Of a stretch of 64,000 nt of DNA, positions 25,153-33,165 are shown piece by piece. The DNA is taken from NCBI RefSeq assembly GCF_016919245.1, contig NZ_JAFEJA010000001.1, forward strand, positions 4,727,501 to 4,791,500. Direction: 5' to 3'. Source of the DNA: Streptomyces zhihengii. Its GTDB lineage: Bacteria > Actinomycetota > Actinomycetes > Streptomycetales > Streptomycetaceae. The position numbers and the translations under genes are program-made. The notes beneath the pieces are model-generated. The model did not search any database. It was not told the DNA's origin and was given only the letters and a program-made list of their open reading frames with translations. Within the stretch, counting starts at the first letter, position 1; each line of letters begins with the position of its first letter.

Positions 25153-27888
25153 GTGGCGGGCGAGTCCCCCGACAAGTCGGAGCAGCGGAAGTCGTCGGGG
25201 GAGACGACTGGGAGCGAACGTGACCCGCGTCTCGCGATGTTCCGCGAGGGTTCCCCGGCGTCTCCGGCCTCCTCGGAACCGTCGCCGCCGTCATCGGCGG
25301 CGACGGACGAGCGCACGGCGGTCTTCCGGCTGCCTCCGCGCGACCGCGCGGAGACGGCCGGAGCGACGGCCGGGGAAGCGCCCGCGGGGGCGTCCGCGGA
25401 CGCGGAGCCGGGTGACGGCGACGCCGACGCGTCGGCACCGTCCGCCGGGGTGCCTGCGGGCGCGGCGGGCGACGGCGGGGTGACGGACGCGTCCGCGTCT
25501 GCATCCGCGTCCTCGGACGACGAGCCCTCCGGGACGGCGACCGACGACGAGGCTGCCGAGGAGGAGCGCGGGGCGGACTCCGGCGCGGGTTCCGACACGG
25601 AGGCGGCCGAGGCCGGTTCCGGGGCGGGAGCGGACGCGGAGGCGGAGGCGGAGGCGCCCGAGGGCGGTTCCGACGCGGACTCCGTCTCCGGTGCCGCCGG
25701 GACCCGGAACGCTCCGGACGCGGACGCCGATGCCCACGCGGCTCCGGAGAAGCCCGAGGACGGCGCGGACCGGACGGCGGCGAAGCCTGCCGTGGACGCG
25801 ACGGCGGACGACGCCGGTGACGACGCGAACGACGACGCGAGCGACGACGCGTCCGCGTCGTCGTCCGACGCCCCCGCCGGTGACGAGCGCCTGCGCGCGG
25901 CCGTGGCCGCCTGGGTGGCGACCGGGGACGACGAGCCGGGGGACGGCTCCGAGAGTGCCGGGACGCCGCAGAAAGCTTCCCCCGAGGCCGCACAGGCCCC
26001 TGAGGCCGACGGTACGGCCCCGGGCGACGCGGAGAAGGGGAGAGCCCCCGCTGCGGGCTCTGAGCCGACGTCCTCCGCGGACGGCGACGACGACGAGGTC
26101 CCCTCGTCCGACGCCTCCGACGCCGAGGACGACGACGCCCCCGCGACGGCCGCCGCCGAAGAAGCGTCCGCCCCCGCCCCCAAGAGCACCCCCGACGCCG
26201 ACGGCAGCGGCGACACCGACACCGACTCCGGCAAGACCCCCGCAGGGGACACCCCCGCGGTCGATCAGCCGACCGCGGTGTTCAAGGCTCCGAAGCGCCC
26301 GGTGGTGGACCAGCCCACCACCGCGCTCAAGCTGCCCAAGCCCGCGAGCGACCCCGAGCCCGCCACCCCGGCCGGAGCCGAGGCCGACTCGGAGCGCACC
26401 AGCACCTTCGTGCCGCTGCGCCGCGACGACGCCCGGCCCGCCGCGGCGGGCGCGGCCGCCCGCCCGAAGCCCGCCGCCCCCGCGGCGAACGCCCCCGCCG
26501 CCCCCGCGGCGAAGGCGGGCACGGCGAAGGCGACCACGGCGGAGGCCGACGCGCCCGCCGCCTCGCTGACCGAGGCCGAGCGCACCAGGCAGCAGCCCAT
26601 GCCGCCGCTCCCGCCGCTCGACCTGCTCGCCGAGCTGACGAACACCCCGCCGCCGCCCGAGACGCCGACCCGCACCGTCGTGCGGCGGATCAAGATCTGG
26701 ACGCCGCTGGTCGCCCTGCTGCTGATCGTCTTCGCGATCGCGCAGGCGCTGCGCCCGCTCCCGCAGCCCGAGCTGACGCTGACCGCCGACGCGGAGTACA
26801 CCTTCGACGGAGGCCGTCCGTCCCTGCCGTGGCCGGACGAGGGCCAGGGCCAGATCGTCGTGTCCGGGGTCGGCGTCGTCGGCCAGTTCGGCGACGAGAA
26901 GCCCGTCCCGATCGCCAGCGTGACCAAGACGATGACGGCGTACATCATCATGCGCGACCACCCGCTCAAGCGCGGCGAGGACGGCGAGTCCATCCCGGTC
27001 GACGCGCTCGCGGAGAAGGAGGGCGGCTACGACGAGACCAACGACGAGTCGACCCTCAACACCATCAAGGAGGGCGACACGATCTCCGTGCGCGACGCCC
27101 TCAGCGCGATCATGATTCCGTCCGCGAACAACGTCGCGCGGCTCGTCGCCCGCTGGGACGCCGGTTCCGAGGAGGCGTTCGTCAAGAAGATGAACGACAC
27201 CGCCAAGGACCTCGGCATGACGAACACGACGTACACCGACCCCTCCGGCCTCGACGCGACCACCGTCTCGACCGCCGCGGACCAGGTGAAGCTGGGCCAG
27301 GCCCTGGTGAAGAACAAGGCCATGGTCGACATCACCCGCGTACAGGAGTGGTACGACCCCTCGGGCAAGCGCCACAGCAACTACAACACCCTCATGCCGA
27401 GGAACGGCGCGATCGGCATCAAGACCGGCTCGACGACCAAGGCCGGCGGCAACCTGCTCTTCGCCGCCTACAAGGACATCGGCGGGTCGACCCAGACGAT
27501 CGTCGGCGCCGTCCTCAGCCAGCACGAGTCGCCCATCCTGGAGACGGTCAACCGGGTCAGCGAGGAGGTCCTCGTCGCCACCCGTGAGGCGCTGCTGGAG
27601 CAGAAGGTCGTCAAGAAGGGCGATGTCGTCGGGTACGTCGACGACGGCCTCGGCGGGCAGACCCCCGTCGTGGCGACCAAGGACCTGACGATCGTCGGCT
27701 GGACGGGCCTCAAGCTGGAGGCGAGCATCACCGACGGCGGCAAGAAGCTGCCGCACACCGCCGAGGCCGGCACGGTCGTCGGCAGTCTGACGGCCGGCAC
27801 GGGCCCGGGGACCATAAGCGTCCCCGTCGCGCTCCAGCAGGACCTGGTGGAGCCCGGCTTCGGCGACAAGCTGACCAGGATCGGCTAG
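25153..27888 (+). CDS. D-alanyl-D-alanine carboxypeptidase (S11 PBP) with long acidic N-terminus
   Basis: The product is about 911 residues, far longer than a usual DacA (about 400). Residues 1 to about 505 are low-complexity Ala/Asp/Glu/Ser/Pro and probably disordered in the cytoplasm. One membrane segment follows (WTPLVALLLIVFAIAQAL, about 515-535), and the rest is the extracytoplasmic peptidase domain. Catalytic motifs are SVTK (SxxK), SAN (SxN) and KTG. The enzyme trims the terminal D-Ala of peptidoglycan stem peptides. Four similar Thr motifs (TAVFRLP, TAVFKAP, TTALKLP, TSTFVPL) stand in the N-terminal region. The GTG at 25153 is chosen for the GGAGGAGG just upstream. Confidence 0.87.
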   Translation: MAGESPDKSEQRKSSGETTGSERDPRLAMFREGSPASPASSEPSPPSSAATDERTAVFRLPPRDRAETAGATAGEAPAGASADAEPGDGDADASAPSAGVPAGAAGDGGVTDASASASASSDDEPSGTATDDEAAEEERGADSGAGSDTEAAEAGSGAGADAEAEAEAPEGGSDADSVSGAAGTRNAPDADADAHAAPEKPEDGADRTAAKPAVDATADDAGDDANDDASDDASASSSDAPAGDERLRAAVAAWVATGDDEPGDGSESAGTPQKASPEAAQAPEADGTAPGDAEKGRAPAAGSEPTSSADGDDDEVPSSDASDAEDDDAPATAAAEEASAPAPKSTPDADGSGDTDTDSGKTPAGDTPAVDQPTAVFKAPKRPVVDQPTTALKLPKPASDPEPATPAGAEADSERTSTFVPLRRDDARPAAAGAAARPKPAAPAANAPAAPAAKAGTAKATTAEADAPAASLTEAERTRQQPMPPLPPLDLLAELTNTPPPPETPTRTVVRRIKIWTPLVALLLIVFAIAQALRPLPQPELTLTADAEYTFDGGRPSLPWPDEGQGQIVVSGVGVVGQFGDEKPVPIASVTKTMTAYIIMRDHPLKRGEDGESIPVDALAEKEGGYDETNDESTLNTIKEGDTISVRDALSAIMIPSANNVARLVARWDAGSEEAFVKKMNDTAKDLGMTNTTYTDPSGLDATTVSTAADQVKLGQALVKNKAMVDITRVQEWYDPSGKRHSNYNTLMPRNGAIGIKTGSTTKAGGNLLFAAYKDIGGSTQTIVGAVLSQHESPILETVNRVSEEVLVATREALLEQKVVKKGDVVGYVDDGLGGQTPVVATKDLTIVGWTGLKLEASITDGGKKLPHTAEAGTVVGSLTAGTGPGTISVPVALQQDLVEPGFGDKLTRIG

Positions 27889-27894
27889 CCGCCG

Positions 27895-27926
27895 CGCGGG
27901 CGTCCCGGGAGACCGGGACGCCCGCG
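27895..27926 (+). terminator. Hairpin terminator after the carboxypeptidase gene
   Basis: A perfect 14-bp stem (27895-27908 with 27913-27926) is closed by a GAGA loop, starting 7 bp after the stop codon. Confidence 0.85.
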
Positions 27927-28109
27927 TGTTAGCGTCCCCGGGCAACTGCGGGGTACCGGACGGCGTCCTTCCCCGCGGGAGCGGAGGAGCCGCCGGGGCC
28001 CACCGCGGCCGGCGGCTGCACGGGTACGGGCACCACGGCACACAGCTCCAGCAGGACGCAGACGACATGCCCGGGGGACGGCAGAAGGAACAGGACGGGG
28101 AGAGCCGCA

Positions 28110-30131
28110 GTGACCACCGCCGAGCCGACACACGCGGATGGCAGCAGCACCGGCGCCGGCGGCACCGCGTCGCGGGACCACGACGCTTCCGGCACCACCC
28201 CGGCCCGCGACCGGGCCCCCGAGCACGACCGGGCCCGCGAGCAAGACCGCGGCCACGGGACCGATCAGGCCCCCGCCCGCGAGGACGCCCCCGACGACGC
28301 CCCCGCACACGACACCGACCCGGACCGCCCCCGCGAGAACCCCCGCGACCACGCCCCCCGCGTCCCGCGAATACCGCCGTCGTCCGCCACCGGCCGTCCG
28401 GGCGCACCCGCCGGCGGGTCGCGCGTCACGGACTTCGTCCTGCACCCCGTCACCCTGGCGACCGCCGCCGCCGCGGCCGTCCACCTGGCGTGGTTCTTCT
28501 TCTTCGCGAACAGCGGCGGCGACATCGCCGCCCAGGACGCCTGGGCGGAGTTCGTCGGCCGGCACCCCGACTCCGCGTACAACCTCGCCTGGTACGGCGG
28601 GATGCACCCCGTCTCGTACAGCGTGGTGTCCCCGTACCTGATGTCCGTCCTCGGGGTCCGGACGACGATGATCGTCGCGGGCACGGTGTCGGCCGCCCTG
28701 ACCGCGCTGATCCTCACCCGGCTGAAGGCCGTGCGGAACCCGGTCGCCTGCGCGCTCGCCGGGGTGTTCGCCTTCCTGTGCAACGCGCTCTCCGGGCGGG
28801 TCACCTTCGGCCTCGGCATGATGTTCGCGCTCGCCGCGGTGGGCGCCGTCTTCTGCTGGCCGCACCGCTGGCGACGCCACCGCTGGGCGAAGGCGGCCTT
28901 CGCCGCACCGCTCGCCGGGCTCGCGACCGCCGCCAGCCCCGTCGCAGGGCTCTTCCTCGGCGTCGTGGCCGCCGCGCTGTTCCTGACCGGCCGCCGGCCG
29001 GGGGCGTACGCGCTGGGCCTCGCGCCGGTCGCCGTCGTCGGACTGTCGGCCTGGCTGTTCCCGTTCTCCGGTACGCAGCCGATGTCGCTGGCCTCCACCT
29101 CGCTGCCGTTCGTCTTCGGCGTGCTGGTGCTGCTCCTCGTACCGGCCGGGTGGCGCACCGTGCGCATCGCCGCCGGGGTGTACGCGCTCGGCACCCTGCT
29201 GACCTGGCTGATCGACTCGCAGATCGGCTCCAACGTCTCGCGGCTGCCGATGCTCTTCGCCGGGGTGGTGCTCCTCGCGGCCCTGCCGTACACCGCGCCG
29301 CGCTCGCGCAAGTGGTACGCCCTGGTGATCGCCTTCGCCGGCCTGAACTTCTGGATCGGCTTCAAGGGCGTCGACGACATCGTCCGCACCGCCCCCGCCG
29401 CGTCCTGGAACCGGGAGCTCGCCCCCCTGGTGAACCAGCTCCAGCGGGTCGGCGCCGAACGCGGACGGGTCGAGGTCGTGCCCGAGAGCAGCCACCGCGA
29501 GGCGTCGGCGCTGGCCCCGTACGTCAACCTGGCCCGCGGCTGGAACCGGCAGGCCGACATGGAGCGCAACCCGCTCTTCTACGACGACGAGAAGCTCCTC
29601 GACGCCGCCACCTACCGCGCCTGGCTGGACCGCTGGGCCGTGCACTACGTCGTGCTGCCGAACGGGCGGCCGGACTCCAGCGGGGCGGTGCGCGAGGCCG
29701 AGCTCGTCGCCGAGGGCCTGCCGTACCTCACCCGGGTCTGGGGCGACGCCAACTGGCAGCTCTTCGCCGTGCGGAACCCGGCGCCCCTCGCCGCCCCGCC
29801 GGCGGACGTCCGCCACGCGGGCGCGGGCGAGATGACGATCCAGGTCCGTGCCGCGGGCCGGGTGCTGATCCGCGTCCCGTACTCGCCGTGGCTGAGCCTG
29901 GTCGACGAGGACGGCAACAGCCTCGAAGGGCCGCAGGAGACCGAGGAGTCGAAGCTCCGGGAGGACGGCCCCAAGACCTGGGACAACACCAACGGCTGCC
30001 TGCTCAAGGCGGAGGAGGACGCCGAGGGCGACGAGTGGACGGAACTGCTCGCGCCCCGGGCCGGCGTCTACCGGCTCGCCGCGCCCTACCAGTTCCCGCG
30101 CGGTACCCCCTGCCCGGACGAGCTCCGCTGA
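28110..30131 (+). CDS. Large integral membrane protein, MFS- or glycosyltransferase-like
   Basis: The 673-residue product begins with about 105 polar, Asp/Arg/Pro-rich residues. About ten hydrophobic segments follow between residues 110 and 425, then a soluble C-terminal domain (about 430-673) outside the membrane. The layout, with an early WFFFFANSGGDIAAQDAW loop, recalls multi-pass GT-C-like or 6-pyruvoyl-tetrahydropterin-synthase-related membrane proteins of streptomycetes often annotated as MFS transporters. No transporter signature is seen, so a role in envelope polymer or glycan assembly is possible. The GTG start at 28110 has GGGGAG eight bases upstream. Confidence 0.6.
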   Translation: MTTAEPTHADGSSTGAGGTASRDHDASGTTPARDRAPEHDRAREQDRGHGTDQAPAREDAPDDAPAHDTDPDRPRENPRDHAPRVPRIPPSSATGRPGAPAGGSRVTDFVLHPVTLATAAAAAVHLAWFFFFANSGGDIAAQDAWAEFVGRHPDSAYNLAWYGGMHPVSYSVVSPYLMSVLGVRTTMIVAGTVSAALTALILTRLKAVRNPVACALAGVFAFLCNALSGRVTFGLGMMFALAAVGAVFCWPHRWRRHRWAKAAFAAPLAGLATAASPVAGLFLGVVAAALFLTGRRPGAYALGLAPVAVVGLSAWLFPFSGTQPMSLASTSLPFVFGVLVLLLVPAGWRTVRIAAGVYALGTLLTWLIDSQIGSNVSRLPMLFAGVVLLAALPYTAPRSRKWYALVIAFAGLNFWIGFKGVDDIVRTAPAASWNRELAPLVNQLQRVGAERGRVEVVPESSHREASALAPYVNLARGWNRQADMERNPLFYDDEKLLDAATYRAWLDRWAVHYVVLPNGRPDSSGAVREAELVAEGLPYLTRVWGDANWQLFAVRNPAPLAAPPADVRHAGAGEMTIQVRAAGRVLIRVPYSPWLSLVDEDGNSLEGPQETEESKLREDGPKTWDNTNGCLLKAEEDAEGDEWTELLAPRAGVYRLAAPYQFPRGTPCPDELR

Positions 30132-30187
30132 GGCGGGTCCGTTCGGGCCGCGGACGGGAGGCGAACCCGCGCTGCCCGGCCGCGGAC

Positions 30188-30240
30188 GGGCCGCGAACCC
30201 GTGCTTCCCGGGCCGCGAACCCGCGCTTCCCGGGCCGCGA
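30188..30240. repeat. 22-bp tandem repeat, 2.4 copies
   Basis: Units 30188-30209 and 30210-30231 differ at one base; a partial third ends at 30240. The unit begins GGGCCGCGAACCCG. It lies just behind the membrane protein gene. Confidence 0.8.
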
Positions 30241-30338
30241 TTCTTACCCGCGTTAACACTTATGCGCCCCGGGGCGCTCGTGCATAGTGGAGCCGCTTCC
30301 GGCAAACCGATCAGTCGGTCCACGAGGTGCGGTGCTTC

Positions 30339-31244
30339 ATGGCGTACGAACAGAACGGCCACGTCGCGGGTCCCCGCCCGGCGCCGGAGCGCGAGGCTCC
30401 GCGCCCCGGCCGGGGGAGTGCCCGCCCTCGCCCCGCGCCGGAGCGCGAGGCTCCCCGCCCCGCGGTGGTGACCGCGACCGCGCTGTTGACGGTGCTCGCC
30501 CTCGGCGCAGCCCTCGCCGGGTGCGGGCCGCTCGACGACGGGCGCGCGGCCGGCGACGCCCCGCCCGCGGGCATCGACCCCGGTCTCGACGAACTCGGCG
30601 GCGCCCCGCAGCGGATCGCACCCTCCACCGTTCCGTCCGACGCGCCCTCCCCGCCGCTGCCCAGCCCGCGGCCCAAGCCCCCGTCCGCCTCCGCCCCGGG
30701 CTCCGCCGCGCCGCCCGGGAGCCGCCCCGGCCCCTCCTACGAGGCGTGGGCGGGCCCCGGCTGCGCGGGAGGCGGGCGCTACGAGGAGGAGGGCCGCTAC
30801 GACGACGGCGACGAGGGCTGGTACACCGTGCGCTCCGGCGGACATCGCGGCGACGGCTGCGACGGCCGCTTCACCGCGATCCCGATGTCGGGCGCCCGCG
30901 ACGAGGACAGCGGCGGCCGGGCGACCTGGAGCTGGTACGTCGGCAGCGGCTACCGCACCTGCACGGTGGCCGTCGTCGTACCCGCGAGCGAGCGCGCCGA
31001 GGACGTGGCGGGCCAACCGTCCACCTACCGCGTCCTGTCCGACCCGGGCGACCCGGACAGCGCCGTGCGCACCTTCGAGATCGACCAGACCCGGCTGCGC
31101 GGCGAGGGCGTCGTCGTCGAACGCGTCCCCGTCCACGACCAGCGCCTGACCGTGCAACTCGTCGACCGGGGCCAGGACTGGGGCCGCGACCGGAAGGGCG
31201 CCCACCACGCGGCCGCCCAGATGCGGGCCGAGTGCGGCGGCTGA
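30339..31244 (+). CDS. Putative secreted lipoprotein of unknown function
   Basis: This product is about 301 residues. A polar N-terminal stretch (about 40 residues, with a duplicated RPAPEREAPRP segment) precedes a hydrophobic stretch ending in LAGC, a lipobox at about Cys 61. A Pro/Ser-rich linker follows to about residue 130, then a folded domain with paired Cys (PGCAGGGRY and GDGCDGRF) and a Trp/Tyr-rich segment WSWYVGSGYRTC. The unusual length before the signal sequence raises doubt about the start; the ATG at 30339 has GAGGTG upstream. No enzyme motif is recognised. Confidence 0.65.
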   Translation: MAYEQNGHVAGPRPAPEREAPRPGRGSARPRPAPEREAPRPAVVTATALLTVLALGAALAGCGPLDDGRAAGDAPPAGIDPGLDELGGAPQRIAPSTVPSDAPSPPLPSPRPKPPSASAPGSAAPPGSRPGPSYEAWAGPGCAGGGRYEEEGRYDDGDEGWYTVRSGGHRGDGCDGRFTAIPMSGARDEDSGGRATWSWYVGSGYRTCTVAVVVPASERAEDVAGQPSTYRVLSDPGDPDSAVRTFEIDQTRLRGEGVVVERVPVHDQRLTVQLVDRGQDWGRDRKGAHHAAAQMRAECGG

Positions 31245-31316
31245 ACACCTGGTGGTCCACGCGGTGTTCCTGACCCGTCGGTGACATTCCGGGTATCGCT
31301 CCGGGACCGGTACCGC

Positions 31317-31377
31317 CGGAGACCGCGTCCGGACCATGCGGAGACCGCGTCCGGACCATGCGGAGACCGCGCCCGGA
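31317..31377. repeat. 22-bp tandem repeat, about 2.8 copies
   Basis: Units 31317-31338 and 31339-31360 are identical and a partial third follows. The unit begins CGGAGACCGCGTCCGG. It lies in the gap between the convergent lipoprotein and aldo/keto reductase genes. Confidence 0.85.
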
Positions 31378-31407
31378 CGGCATCCGGAGCCCCGAGCGGG
31401 CCACGCG

Positions 31408-32277
31408 TCAGGCGAGGTCGGAGAGATCCTCCGGTGAGAGGGTGATCGCCCCGGCGGCGATGTTCTCCTCCAGGTGGGCCAGGGAGCCCGTGCCGGGTAT
31501 GGCCAGCGTGACGGGGGACGAGGCGAGCAGCCAGGCCAGGGCGATCTGGGGCACCGTTGCCCCGTGCCGCTCCGCGACCGCGACCGCGACCGCGGCCGTC
31601 CGGTCGGCGGTGAGGTCGCCGCGACCACCGCCCAGCGGGAAGAACGGCACATAGGCGATGCCCGCCTCCGCACAGGCGGCCAGGAGGCCGGCGTCGTCCC
31701 GCTTGGCCGCGTGGAAGTGGTTCTGCACGGCCGCGACGGGAGCGATCGCGCGTGCCTCGGCGAGATGCCCGGCGGTGACGTTGCTCAGGCCGAGGTGGCG
31801 GATCAGACCCTCCTCACGCAGCGCGGCCAGCGCCTCGAACCGGGCGGCCACGGATTCGCCGTGCGGCGGCGGGGCGATGCCGCCGATGCGCAGATAGACG
31901 AGATCGAGGCGCTCCACACCGAGGGTCTCCAGGTTCTCCTCGACCAGCCGGCGCAGCCCGGCGGGATCGGTGATCGCGGCCAGGCCGCCGTCGGGGGTCC
32001 GGTCCGGGCCGACCTTGGTGGCGAGGACGAGGCCGGCCGGGTAGGGGTGAAGGGCCTCCCGTATCAGGGTGTTGGCACGGACGGTGCCGTCGCCGCTGGT
32101 GTAGAAGGCGGCGGTGTCGATGTGGTCGACGCCGAGCTCCACGGCCCGGCGCAGGACGGCGCGGCCGGTCTCCGGGTCCCGGGCGGGGCCGCGGAAGACG
32201 TTCGTGGGCAGACGCATCGCCCCGAAGCCGATCCGGTTGATCAGGAGGTCGCCGTCGAGGCGGAAGCCGTTGGTCAT
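31408..32277 (-). CDS. Aldo/keto reductase family oxidoreductase
   Basis: The 289-residue TIM-barrel protein shows GFGAMRLP, DHIDTAAFY (Asp and Tyr of the catalytic tetrad), LATKVG (Lys) and a late AIPGTGSLAHLEENIAA that binds NADP. The fourth tetrad residue, His in most members (YLH), reads YLR here. This exchange is common in a bacterial subgroup and need not abolish activity. The substrate is unknown. It is divergent from a LuxR-type regulator 74 bp away, which may control it. Confidence 0.85.
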   Translation of the reverse strand: MTNGFRLDGDLLINRIGFGAMRLPTNVFRGPARDPETGRAVLRRAVELGVDHIDTAAFYTSGDGTVRANTLIREALHPYPAGLVLATKVGPDRTPDGGLAAITDPAGLRRLVEENLETLGVERLDLVYLRIGGIAPPPHGESVAARFEALAALREEGLIRHLGLSNVTAGHLAEARAIAPVAAVQNHFHAAKRDDAGLLAACAEAGIAYVPFFPLGGGRGDLTADRTAAVAVAVAERHGATVPQIALAWLLASSPVTLAIPGTGSLAHLEENIAAGAITLSPEDLSDLA

Positions 32278-32351
32278 GCGTCCAGGCTGGCCGCGGGACC
32301 ACCTGGGTCGCGAGTCTGTGGCACCTTGCTGCCATCGGGCAGGATGAGGGC

Positions 32352-33005
32352 GTGGCAGAGACCCTGACGATCCGTGGCGACCTGGAACTCCTCGCCCGCG
32401 CCGGGCACCTGTTCTCCTCGGTCCGTGAGGAACTTGTGTGCGCCGCCCGTGATGTCGGCACCTGGCCCCGCCCCGGTGCCCGGGAAGCCGCTCGCGAGCG
32501 CATGCGGAACGGCGGTACCCAGCAGGTCCGCAAGCTGTTCAGCCCGTCCGCGCTGGCCGACGAGCGCAGCCGCGCGCACCTGAAGGAGGTCGTGGCCATG
32601 GGCGCGCAGGTGCGGATCGCCGCCACCGCCCTCCCGCACGAGACGATCGTCATCGACCGCCGGTACGCGATCCTCGCCGGCCCGCACCTTCCCGGAGGCC
32701 GGGAGTACACCGTGACCACCGAGCCCAACCTGGTCGGCGGAGTGCACACGTTGTTCACGGCCGCGTGGGAGGCGGCCACCGATCTCGGAGCCTTCCTCCG
32801 GGGCGAGCATCCCCACCTCGACGACGGCGGCCGGAGGGTGCTGCGCACGCTGGCATCGGGCGCCACCGACGAGACGGCCGCCCGAGAGCTGGGCATGTCC
32901 CTCCGTACCTACCGCCGCCGGGTCGCCGAACTTCTGGCCGCCCTCGACGCGGACTCACGCTTCCAGGCCGGGGTGCGCGTGGGTGAGCTGGGACTGAGCG
33001 GCTGA
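32352..33005 (+). CDS. LuxR-type HTH regulator
   Basis: The 217-residue protein ends in a LuxR-type helix-turn-helix (LRTLASGATDETAARELGMSLRTYRRRVAELLAAL, about 160-195). The N-terminal half resembles the phospholipase-D-like or TrmB-type sensor region found in many streptomycete regulators (VIDRRYAILAGP). The GTG start is supported by GGATGAGG upstream. Divergence from the aldo/keto reductase gene suggests local control. Confidence 0.78.
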   Translation: MAETLTIRGDLELLARAGHLFSSVREELVCAARDVGTWPRPGAREAARERMRNGGTQQVRKLFSPSALADERSRAHLKEVVAMGAQVRIAATALPHETIVIDRRYAILAGPHLPGGREYTVTTEPNLVGGVHTLFTAAWEAATDLGAFLRGEHPHLDDGGRRVLRTLASGATDETAARELGMSLRTYRRRVAELLAALDADSRFQAGVRVGELGLSG

Positions 33006-33108
33006 CACCGGAGACTCCACGGGCCACGCCACACGTTCCGGCCCGACTCCCCGACTCCCCGGCGCCGTGGCCCCGCGGCGTACAACCGTCCGCCCCTCTC
33101 CGGGGTCT

Positions 33109-33139
33109 TGCGGGTGCGGCCTTCTCCGCCGCACCCGCA
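33109..33139 (+). promoter_or_regulatory. Strong hairpin in the leader of the FG-GAP gene
   Basis: A perfect 12-bp stem (33109-33120 with 33128-33139, loop 7 nt) ends 26 bp before the ATG at 33166, just ahead of the ribosome site. It may be a terminator of the upstream gene or a leader structure that affects stability or translation of the secreted protein mRNA. Confidence 0.5.
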
Positions 33140-33165
33140 GGACCCTTCCGAGGAGGCCCCACCGC

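Noticed and set aside
25137..28407. Long leftward open frames opposite the carboxypeptidase gene
   Set aside because: They are low-complexity translations caused by the acidic, Ala-rich coding region on the plus strand.
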